DNA of 5,352 nt from contig JAADCY010000129.1 of NCBI GenBank assembly GCA_013154205.1, positions 1 through 5,352 of the forward strand. The letters are read 5' to 3'. This document shows positions 1 to 5,352 of this stretch, piece by piece. Below the pieces are notes generated by a model that was not told the DNA's origin, searched no databases, and worked only from the letters and a program-made list of their open reading frames with translations. This stretch comes from Thermoproteota archaeon (GTDB lineage: Archaea; Thermoproteota; Thermoprotei_A; Sulfolobales; Desulfurococcaceae). How positions within the stretch are numbered: the first letter of the stretch is position 1; every line of letters starts with the position of its first letter. The translations under genes and the position numbers were made by a program.

Positions 1-2
1 TC

Positions 3-1514
3 GATGGAGCCAGGGTCGAGGTATGGAGCCACTGGACGATCGAGCACCACTACGACACAGCCCCCTACATAGCCGGCTTCGTCTTCACGGACAAGAACGG
101 CTACGCGCTCTTCCCAATGCTAGGACTCGGCAGAACCCATAACTTCACAGTAATAGTGACGAGCAGGATAGGCTCAACAATGTTCGAAGTACACCTAACA
201 CATGGTGGAGTATACAACTACACGGTAGTCATACCGGGCAAACTACCCGTGTTCGCAGGGCCATCAAAGATACTGAGCCCAGGACCGTCTAAGAAATACG
301 TGCAGATCTCCGTCGGTGTACTTCATGGAGAACAGCATCCACCGGACTGGATAGACATACTGTACAGGTACTTCGGCTACCGCTACTACATAGAGTTCTA
401 CAAGGGAGTATGGATAAACGCCTACCTCGTCGATGAGGAAGGCCTCAAGAAATACATGGAGAACACGTTCTTCCCAGCATACTATGCGGCGGAGAAGACA
501 AAGGAATTCAATACCTCGTACCTACCGATCAATGAGACCATGTACCTAGTCCTCTCCAACAGGCAGAGCGTCGCGACAACAGTCTACGTCTATGTATCTA
601 TAGGCCTCTACGAGGACAAGGCAGCCCCGAGCGTCCAGATACTATCCCCTGCAACAGGCTCATTCGTGAACTCCAGTACTATAACGATAAAGTATAAGTC
701 GACAGCGGAAGATGTAGCATACTACCTTGTAAGCGTTGATGGGGGAACACCGGTAAAGACGACTAGCACAACATACACGGTATCAGGCCTCGAGGATGGA
801 AAACACGTGATCAGTGTGAAAGCGGTCGATATCTCAGGAAACATAGGCAGTCCATCAACAGTAACAATAACAGTCGATACAAAACCACCAGTGATAACGC
901 TAGAGAACGTCGCGGACGGCAGCCTAGTAACGAGTCCGACGCTGAAGGTAAGCGGTAAAGCCGTTGACGCTGTAAAACTATGGTTCAACGGCGAGCCAGT
1001 GAAACTGGGCAGCGACGGATCATTCACGGTGACTGTTAACCTGCAGGCGGGAATGAACAAGCTAGTATTCAAAGCAGTCGATGAAGCCGGGAACACGGCT
1101 GTGAAGGACATAAGGGTCTACTACTACCCCGAGCTAGCCACCAAGCAGGATCTAGAGAAGCTATCAACAACAATAACATCCCTGCTGAGCCAGCAGACCC
1201 AGAAAATACTGAGCAGTAACCAGGAAATACTGAGCGAGATAAACAAGGCGAACACTCTCCTGACAAGCATCAAGAACACCCTATCCGATCTACAGAGCAT
1301 GATCAACGCTAAGGCTTCAAGCCTAGAATCCCTCGTGAACAGCGTCGCGAACAAGATAACCTCCAGCGTTGAGAGCAGTAGTAACAATGTCGTGAGCAAC
1401 ATAACGTCGAAGATAAACGGGCTGACACCAACGCTCTACGCAGACCTAGTAATACTGCTGATCGTCCTAGGATTAGCCGCGGCCTCAACCTACGGTGTCT
1501 TCAAAAAGAAGTAA
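3..1514 (+). CDS. Cell-surface stalk-type protein with Ig-like domains, coiled coil and C-terminal membrane anchor (5' partial)
   Basis: The frame is open to the left edge, so this is the C-terminal 503 residues of a larger protein; the ATG at 117 is internal, because the 38 codons before it read as good protein. Counting from base 3: residues 1-78 resemble a carboxypeptidase-regulatory-type beta-sandwich (GARVEVW, then TDKNGYALFPMLGLG). Residues about 95-205 are a second beta-rich region with YLVLSN. Two Ig-like domains follow at about 207-292 and 294-374, with the usual APSVQILSP and KPPVITL openings and AVDxxGN endings. Residues 378-473 are Ser/Thr/Asn-rich helix with regularly spaced Ile/Leu/Val, a coiled-coil stalk. 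Residues 476-498 form one membrane helix, ending in KKK inside the cell. Six N-x-S/T sequons (NFT, NYT, NTS, NET, NSS, NIT) fit a glycosylated exterior. The architecture recalls S-layer stalk proteins or anchored extracellular enzymes; the missing N-terminus would decide. No homologue is recognised. Confidence 0.85.
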   Translation, partial: DGARVEVWSHWTIEHHYDTAPYIAGFVFTDKNGYALFPMLGLGRTHNFTVIVTSRIGSTMFEVHLTHGGVYNYTVVIPGKLPVFAGPSKILSPGPSKKYVQISVGVLHGEQHPPDWIDILYRYFGYRYYIEFYKGVWINAYLVDEEGLKKYMENTFFPAYYAAEKTKEFNTSYLPINETMYLVLSNRQSVATTVYVYVSIGLYEDKAAPSVQILSPATGSFVNSSTITIKYKSTAEDVAYYLVSVDGGTPVKTTSTTYTVSGLEDGKHVISVKAVDISGNIGSPSTVTITVDTKPPVITLENVADGSLVTSPTLKVSGKAVDAVKLWFNGEPVKLGSDGSFTVTVNLQAGMNKLVFKAVDEAGNTAVKDIRVYYYPELATKQDLEKLSTTITSLLSQQTQKILSSNQEILSEINKANTLLTSIKNTLSDLQSMINAKASSLESLVNSVANKITSSVESSSNNVVSNITSKINGLTPTLYADLVILLIVLGLAAASTYGVFKKK

Positions 1515-1527
1515 ACCCAAAACAATA

Positions 1528-1560
1528 TTTTTTGTCACTCCCTCCCCTTTCCCCTCTCCT
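1528..1560 (+). terminator. T-run plus pyrimidine tract terminator after the surface-protein gene
   Basis: Fourteen bases after the TAA stop comes a run of six T (1528-1533), then 23 uninterrupted pyrimidines (1538-1560). Archaeal RNA polymerase terminates at T-rich or pyrimidine-rich stretches without needing a hairpin, so this fits termination of the plus-strand gene. The convergent HD gene ends at 1562. On its strand the tract is purine, so its own termination is not explained here; the only nearby T-runs in that direction are T4 (1519-1522) and T5 (1504-1508). Confidence 0.55.
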
Positions 1561-1561
1561 A

Positions 1562-3115
1562 CTATATACCCATGAGCTCGAGCTCTTTCACGACTCGTCC
1601 GAGTAGGCCTCTAGCCCATTTTATGACTCGTTTCCTCTCTTCCAGATTGTTTTTGAGCCTCCTCATCAAGGCCTCGTCCTCGCTGTAGACATAGATGTAT
1701 GGTAGCCGGAGATTTTCATAGTATTGTGCGAGCCACGATATGTAGTCGCTGACCTCGTCTAGGAATTTACATCCATCACCCGTGTCTATGAGTATGTTCT
1801 CGGGCTTGACGCCATGGTATCTTATATGGGATACTATGAGGTGCCATCCACGGCTCTCCTCCTCGAACTTCTCCTCCACAAGGCCTCTATGAGTTAATAT
1901 GTAGCTGGATGCTTTGCCCAACGACTTCATATAATTCCTGATCTCAATATCTCTCTTGAAAAGCGTGAAAGGCATGAGTTCGCGGTCGATTATTGCTCTA
2001 GCATAATATCTCATCTTATCGTCTCTCTTCTGCATTGATGCTTTGAGGACGAGCCTCATTATCAGCTCATCAGTCATTGCCAAGGGCTGCTCCAAGATGT
2101 TCTCGACATAGTTTTTCAACAATAGTTCTTTGAGAGGCTTATCTAGAAGATTCTGCGCCGTTTTCTCCTCATACATCAATGCTCTCTCGAGTAGTCTCCT
2201 CAGCATCTCTGAGTATAGTACTACTTTGTGATGGTAGTAGACCTGCCTGTACATTAGGAGCCGGCCGCTCATAAAGCTCTCAAGGGCCGGTAGTGCCTTT
2301 GCGTCGAAGACTATGTTTTCGCCCTCCTGATCTATCTTCATCGAGTAAACTATGCGTTCGAGCTCGACCTCCCCATAGCTTAGCCCCGTCATCAAAGCGT
2401 CTCTCAAGAGATAGTCTAGCCTATCGGCGTCGACCGGGGAAGATATTATCATGTGGAGAACCCGGTAGGCCTTCTCGGTGAATAAGAGATTTTCCCTGAG
2501 CTCCCCGTACTTGTCCGGTCTGAGGACACAGGCTATATGCTCGGGCGTTACACCGAAGCCATCCGGGGTCATAATGTCTGCTTCTACAAGGATCTCTCTA
2601 AGCCTCTTCCATGACAAGATCAGCTTGACACCCATCTCCTCATGAAGCCCCTTGGCACCTATGGCTTCTTCCACGGTGTGGCTGTAGGGGTAGTGCGCTA
2701 TATCGTGTAGTAGGCCAGCAAACCTTATCGTCTGGACATATATCGCCTCCAGTAGATCATCCCAGTCCCTTGTAATGTATTCTCTGCCCCGGAACAATTT
2801 CTTGTCATCTACAAGCTTCTTCAGAGCACCGAGTTTTTCCTTGTCGAATATTCTTGGCAGGTCTAGGCTGCGTAGCGTCGCTCTAGCGATCATCCCGGCC
2901 ACATGCATTGCTCCCAGACTATGCTCCCACCTACTATGCTTCGCGGCTGGGTAGACCATGTATGTTGCCGATAACTGTTTGATATGGTGTAACCGGTTGA
3001 AGACAGGTGTCTCTATAATCCTATACTCTATGTCGTTGACAGGTATTTCTCCATGCAGATGATCATGTATTACCGCCCTTATCCTGCCAAGGCCGATCGT
3101 GTTCTCAACATACAA
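1562..3115 (-). CDS. HD-domain phosphohydrolase, SAMHD1/dGTPase-like
   Basis: A 517-residue cytosolic protein of the COG1078-type HD phosphohydrolase group, expected to hydrolyse nucleoside (probably deoxynucleoside) triphosphates or a related phosphoester. The N-terminus aligns without gaps with human SAMHD1 from IHDHLHG through RWEHSLG (offset 102). Metal and active-site positions are intact: R62 and H65 (RWEH), H137-D138 (GLLHDIAH), H141, H146, H158, and D231/Y235/D239 in DADRLDYLLRD. A VYYHHK segment at 292-297 matches the SAMHD1 VYxHK region. H65 and H137 are 72 residues apart against 39 in SAMHD1, pointing to an insert of about 33 residues near 90-122. The C-terminal region (about 300-517) is helical and less recognisable. 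The start is TTG at 3113-3115: an in-frame stop lies just upstream (3122-3124) and a GGAGG ends ten bases before it. The family is clear; the substrate is not known from sequence. Confidence 0.93.
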   Translation of the reverse strand: MYVENTIGLGRIRAVIHDHLHGEIPVNDIEYRIIETPVFNRLHHIKQLSATYMVYPAAKHSRWEHSLGAMHVAGMIARATLRSLDLPRIFDKEKLGALKKLVDDKKLFRGREYITRDWDDLLEAIYVQTIRFAGLLHDIAHYPYSHTVEEAIGAKGLHEEMGVKLILSWKRLREILVEADIMTPDGFGVTPEHIACVLRPDKYGELRENLLFTEKAYRVLHMIISSPVDADRLDYLLRDALMTGLSYGEVELERIVYSMKIDQEGENIVFDAKALPALESFMSGRLLMYRQVYYHHKVVLYSEMLRRLLERALMYEEKTAQNLLDKPLKELLLKNYVENILEQPLAMTDELIMRLVLKASMQKRDDKMRYYARAIIDRELMPFTLFKRDIEIRNYMKSLGKASSYILTHRGLVEEKFEEESRGWHLIVSHIRYHGVKPENILIDTGDGCKFLDEVSDYISWLAQYYENLRLPYIYVYSEDEALMRRLKNNLEERKRVIKWARGLLGRVVKELELMGI

Positions 3116-3125
3116 TTCCTTCTAG

Positions 3126-3130
3126 CCTCC
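3126..3130 (-). promoter_or_regulatory. Ribosome binding site of the HD gene (GGAGG), supports the TTG start
   Basis: The minus strand reads GGAGG here, ten bases before the TTG at 3115. A stop codon at 3122-3124 in the same frame rules out a longer protein, so the site and the stop together fix the unusual start. Confidence 0.7.
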
Positions 3131-3166
3131 AAGACGGCTCGACAAAAGGGTTTAGGTCGCGTCTCA

Positions 3167-3180
3167 TTTAATAAGTTCCC
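3167..3180 (-). promoter_or_regulatory. TATA box and purine-rich BRE of the HD gene
   Basis: The minus strand reads GGGAA followed by CTTATTAAA, which looks like an archaeal BRE plus TATA box. Transcription would begin about 25-27 bases downstream, near 3144, leaving a short leader of about 28 bases that contains the GGAGG. The assignment is by eye from spacing and composition. Confidence 0.5.
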
Positions 3181-3211
3181 CATTCGATCAAGATATTATG
3201 GTAATGCATAG

Positions 3212-3219
3212 AATAAATA
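3212..3219 (+). promoter_or_regulatory. Candidate TATA box of the membrane HEPN-like gene
   Basis: AATAAATA is centred about 29 bases before the ATG at 3245, so the transcript would be leaderless or nearly so. A second candidate, ATATTATG at 3193-3200, would start transcription near 3222 and leave a short leader with GGAG (3229-3232). The sequence does not decide between them. Confidence 0.35.
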
Positions 3220-3244
3220 CTGTGTAGCGGAGTTGGAAACGCAT

Positions 3245-4858
3245 ATGTCGATGTTTGACAGGGTTTTCGCTAATAAATGGTTTAGGCTCTCCGAGGGCGT
3301 ATTGTTATTCTTGTTCCTCTACATCCTAGTATATCATTCGGGGATCCTCGAGTGGGATGTGGGTTTTCTAAGTCTCCTGCCCGCTACCCTCTTAATTATT
3401 TATCTCGAGACTTCCTTCCATAGTCCATGGCCGCGTATTATTATTCCTCTCGGTATGTTCAGCCTCTCCCTCCTCGCCGAGAGAATGTTCTTCCTAACGC
3501 TCCCCATGGATGTCTATATCGCTGTGATAATGATCTATAATTTCGCCGCCCTGCTATTGTTCCTAGCAGTATCCAATATTACTTCTATACTATTATGGGA
3601 GAGGAAGAGCAGGTTCGAGGACATATTGAACGGTATACGTGTTGATATGTATTTGTTCCTCGCAGTCCTACTCCTGATCTCAGTAATACTGCTATATCAT
3701 CACGCCATCAAACCATTCTACACGCTCGCCTTGCTACTAGTATCCTTTACGGCTTGGATACTGACCCCTTGGTTCACGGACAAATACATAATACCACCAC
3801 TACTAATGGGCGGCTCCAGGAGCTTCGGCTTCGCACATCCAAGAGAGCCTGAGGCCGAGAAACTACATCTCTCCATATCAATGATAATAGCGTTACTAAG
3901 CCTCCTGATCCCATTGATCTTCGCCTATACCGGGAACAGCCTTGTCAGGAGAGCATATGTCCCCCTAGCCCTCCTCACAGCCTATGAGGGCTTGATAATA
4001 CCATTATACGTTGTGACAAGGATTACTGGGTTGCACGGCGCGTTGCTGGAGAGCCTTATGGGGGACAAGTACGTTCCGATCGAGAACTACCATGGATTCA
4101 AGGGATGGAGGGACATTGTATGGTTCCTGAACAGAGGTGCTGGATACTTCCTAAGGCTCAAATACTTATCTGCTCTCTACATGCATTTCCAGGGCCTAGA
4201 AATCCTTAGCCTGAGAACAGGTGATAAAGAAATCTATTATGGCCCAATACATGTGATCCTACGGGAGGGATACGAGTATCTACGAAGCCATAAATCTGCC
4301 CATAAATACGTTCCCTGGAGAGTTGTAGACAAAATACTCGAGAAATTCGATCCAGAGAACATCTACGTGGTAGAACCAGATACTTCTAGGCTTGAAGGCA
4401 CAGGGTTCGAAGAGCTCTATAAGAGGGCGTTGAGCGGCGTAGTGAACCTCTACTGTAAACTCGTAGAGATACCAGAGGAGGCTATGAGAGACGCTGAACA
4501 ACTCATAATACACTCGATCGACAAGCTGAGGGTGCTCGCGAGGCGTGGACGAGGAGATGTTAGGGAAGTACTGGAGGGTGCTGCTGAAAGCCTTGAGAAA
4601 CTATTGGAGAAGATAAGATCTGAGGGGTTGTCCCGCGATGACCTAGAGGCTTTCCTCGTCAAGAAACCTCTTACAGTTAATATGCTTAGAAACTATCTTG
4701 TCCACGGCCAGCTCTACAAGAACGCTATAGTGTATCGCGGCGACCGCACCGAGTTCGACCGTCTCATGGAGAAGCCTGCTACACTGTATACTCTCTACGT
4801 CCTGATATTGTCGGCGACGATTAAGAGGCACCCGGAGATCATCGGTGAGCATCGCTGA
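3245..4858 (+). CDS. Polytopic membrane protein with cytosolic C-terminal HEPN-like domain
   Basis: A protein of 537 residues from ATG 3245; TTG 3233 would add four residues, and ATG 3251 would remove two. ATG 3245 is preferred because GGAG (3229-3232) abuts the TTG but lies 12 bases before the ATG, and a TATA-like box fits it. Residues to about 257 hold roughly eight hydrophobic segments (near 16-32, 39-56, 62-79, 88-116, 134-153, 156-174, 208-228, 236-257). About 275 charged, helix-rich residues follow, probably cytosolic. Near the end the sequence MLRNYLVHG gives R482-N483-x3-H487-G, the Rx4H pattern of HEPN domains, placed as expected at the start of the last helices and preceded by long amphipathic helices (about 407-470). 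HEPN domains with this motif are often metal-independent ribonucleases, but some only bind nucleic acid or nucleotides. Residues about 258-400 match nothing I recognise. It is divergent from the HD gene and its 3' end overlaps the next convergent gene. Membrane topology is well supported, HEPN moderately, RNase activity only inferred. Confidence 0.85.
   Translation: MSMFDRVFANKWFRLSEGVLLFLFLYILVYHSGILEWDVGFLSLLPATLLIIYLETSFHSPWPRIIIPLGMFSLSLLAERMFFLTLPMDVYIAVIMIYNFAALLLFLAVSNITSILLWERKSRFEDILNGIRVDMYLFLAVLLLISVILLYHHAIKPFYTLALLLVSFTAWILTPWFTDKYIIPPLLMGGSRSFGFAHPREPEAEKLHLSISMIIALLSLLIPLIFAYTGNSLVRRAYVPLALLTAYEGLIIPLYVVTRITGLHGALLESLMGDKYVPIENYHGFKGWRDIVWFLNRGAGYFLRLKYLSALYMHFQGLEILSLRTGDKEIYYGPIHVILREGYEYLRSHKSAHKYVPWRVVDKILEKFDPENIYVVEPDTSRLEGTGFEELYKRALSGVVNLYCKLVEIPEEAMRDAEQLIIHSIDKLRVLARRGRGDVREVLEGAAESLEKLLEKIRSEGLSRDDLEAFLVKKPLTVNMLRNYLVHGQLYKNAIVYRGDRTEFDRLMEKPATLYTLYVLILSATIKRHPEIIGEHR
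4688..4708 (+). other. HEPN-type R-N-x3-H-G motif within the membrane protein
   Basis: These codons read R-N-Y-L-V-H-G, matching the Rx4-6H signature in which Arg and His form the ribonuclease active site of HEPN dimers; the N after R and G after H are also common. The motif is short, so the call also rests on its position about 50 residues from the C-terminus of a helical region. Confidence 0.55.
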
Positions 4859-5198
4859 GCCTATACGTCCTAGGCGCTAAGACCGTTCCTGTTTGCTCGT
4901 CTATTACGTATACTTCTTTGAAACCCATGTCCTTTACCGCCACGTATATATCGTCCACTATTCTCCTCCAGAGATGATCATTTAGTACTCGGCAGAACCA
5001 ACACCTCGGATCGCTTCCCGAGTAGTCAACGTATACTCCTAGTACTTCTCCATCAGTGCTTATCCTTATCCTGGTAACAACTCTTGAATCTATAACGTTC
5101 GTGTCAAACCCTGGTATCTCTATGAGTCTCAGCCTATCTTCTACTTGGCGAAGGATTTCTTCGAGGCTCAATTCTTTATTCCTCAGTTGATACTTCAC
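4839..5198 (-). CDS. Small protein, candidate MIP18/DUF59-like fold with CxxC
   Basis: 119 residues from a GTG at 5196-5198; I found no in-frame ATG or TTG upstream in the intergenic region, and there is no clear ribosome site, so a leaderless or weak start is likely. The predicted order is helix (9-22), strands (41-47 and 51-59), helix (69-91), strand (94-99), which matches the MIP18/DUF59 fold. The stretch NVIDSRVVTRIRI lines up with the family's NIVDLGLVxxIxI, and GSDPRC66 falls where that family has its conserved cysteine; here there is a second, C69 (CWFC). DUF59 proteins (SufT, PaaD, MIP18 relatives) assist iron-sulfur cluster assembly or transfer, which would be the inferred role. The usual DPE motif near the first helix is not evident, so this is a divergent member or only a look-alike. 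The 3' end overlaps the membrane-protein gene by 20 bases, tail to tail. No signal peptide or membrane segment. Confidence 0.8.
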   Translation of the reverse strand: MKYQLRNKELSLEEILRQVEDRLRLIEIPGFDTNVIDSRVVTRIRISTDGEVLGVYVDYSGSDPRCWFCRVLNDHLWRRIVDDIYVAVKDMGFKEVYVIDEQTGTVLAPRTYRLSDAHR

Positions 5199-5305
5199 GG
5201 TATGGTTTTTAAGACTAGTGTATTGAATTCTGTATATTGTATATTGACAAAATATAATATCCTTATTATCAAATACTTATATTCTAGATCAATTATATGT
5301 TAATA
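5199..5305. promoter_or_regulatory. A+T-rich divergent promoter region
   Basis: This gene-free stretch separates the small minus-strand gene from the plus-strand gene at the right edge. It is markedly richer in A+T than its surroundings from about 5221. It holds a tandem 7-base repeat TGTATAT (5231-5237, 5238-5244). On the minus strand AATATACAG (5230-5238) is a possible TATA box for the small gene, giving a start near 5207. No RNA gene is visible. Confidence 0.45.
5276..5283 (+). promoter_or_regulatory. TATA box of the right-edge gene
   Basis: CTTATATT is centred about 27 bases before 5306, predicting a transcript starting at or near that base and so a leader of roughly 12 bases before the ATG at 5318. 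The spacing is typical of archaeal promoters. Confidence 0.5.
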
Positions 5306-5307
5306 AT

Positions 5308-5312
5308 GGTGA
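5308..5312 (+). promoter_or_regulatory. Ribosome binding site (GGTGA) of the right-edge gene
   Basis: GGTGA, a common crenarchaeal Shine-Dalgarno form, lies five bases before the ATG at 5318. It favours that ATG over the in-frame ATG at 5306, although a leaderless start at 5306 remains possible. Confidence 0.5.
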
Positions 5313-5317
5313 CCAGT

Positions 5318-5352
5318 ATGAGCGAGCAGAAGAAGGAGTTCCTAAACCATGA
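5318..5352 (+). CDS. Start of an unidentified gene, cut by the right edge (3' partial)
   Basis: Eleven complete codons are present, reading MSEQKKEFLNH, with no stop before the edge. The upstream ATG at 5306 would add MVTS. The hydrophilic, charged beginning suggests a soluble cytosolic protein, but too little is present to name a family. Support for a real gene comes from the TATA box at 5276-5283 and the GGTGA at 5308-5312 in proper spacing, not from the protein itself. Confidence 0.6.
   Translation, partial: MSEQKKEFLNH

Noticed and set aside
117..119. ATG at 117 as the true start of the surface-protein gene
   Set aside because: The same frame is open for 38 codons to the window edge and reads as domain-like protein (GARVEVW ... 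TDKNGYALFP). No promoter or signal peptide precedes the ATG, so the gene begins outside the window.
722..1402. Three minus-strand open frames opposite the surface-protein gene
   Set aside because: They are Ser/Leu/Val-rich complements of the Thr/Ser/Asn-rich coding strand, with no ribosome sites or recognisable domains; the sense frame has clear Ig-like domains.
1501..1511. Small inverted repeat CTTC/GAAG around A5 near the end of the surface-protein gene, as a hairpin terminator
   Set aside because: The arm is only four bases and it lies within the lysine codons of the protein's tail; composition explains it.
2293..2481. Plus-strand open frame of 62 codons inside the HD gene
   Set aside because: The Arg/Ser/Pro-rich product is typical of antisense shadows, and it lies opposite the conserved DADRLDYLLRD segment of the HD protein.
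4280..4852. Three minus-strand open frames opposite the membrane-protein gene
   Set aside because: They overlap one another and the well-supported HEPN-like region, lack start signals and resemble no family.
1..5352. tRNA, C/D box RNA, CRISPR or insertion-sequence signals
   Set aside because: No cloverleaf, spaced repeat, box C/D pair or terminal inverted repeat was found by eye on either strand; the gene-free stretches are all shorter than about 130 bases.

Overview
The window looks like chromosomal DNA from a hyperthermophilic crenarchaeon, plausibly Desulfurococcales-like. That placement is an inference from four features: heavy use of ATA, AGG/AGA and CTA codons; TTG and GTG starts; A+T-rich TATA boxes a short distance before start codons together with GGAGG or GGTGA ribosome sites; and a T-run/pyrimidine tract at a gene end in place of a hairpin terminator. 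No mobile element, CRISPR array, tRNA or rRNA is visible.

Layout: (1) Bases 3-1514, plus strand: the C-terminal 503 residues of a large cell-surface protein whose 5' end lies outside the window. It has beta-sandwich domains, two Ig-like domains, a coiled-coil stalk, one membrane anchor and a short lysine tail. A T6 run and a 23-base pyrimidine tract follow. (2) Bases 1562-3115, minus strand, convergent with the first gene: a SAMHD1/dGTPase-type HD phosphohydrolase starting at TTG. (3) Bases 3245-4858, plus strand, divergent from the HD gene across about 130 bases holding both promoters: a membrane protein with about eight segments and a cytosolic C-terminal region carrying an R-N-x3-H-G motif typical of HEPN ribonuclease domains. 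(4) Bases 4839-5198, minus strand, overlapping the end of gene 3 by 20 bases: a 119-residue protein that aligns by eye with the MIP18/DUF59 fold and has a CxxC pair at the conserved cysteine position. (5) Bases 5199-5317: an A+T-rich divergent promoter region. (6) Bases 5318-5352, plus strand: the first codons of a gene running off the right edge.

The most interesting part is the divergent pair of an HD nucleotide phosphohydrolase and a membrane-anchored HEPN-like protein. Both families occur in nucleotide-depletion and RNA-cleavage defence systems, but nothing here proves that these two work together. Each could equally be an ordinary, widely conserved archaeal gene. The surface protein resembles the stalk component of an S-layer in architecture only; the missing N-terminal part would decide what it carries.
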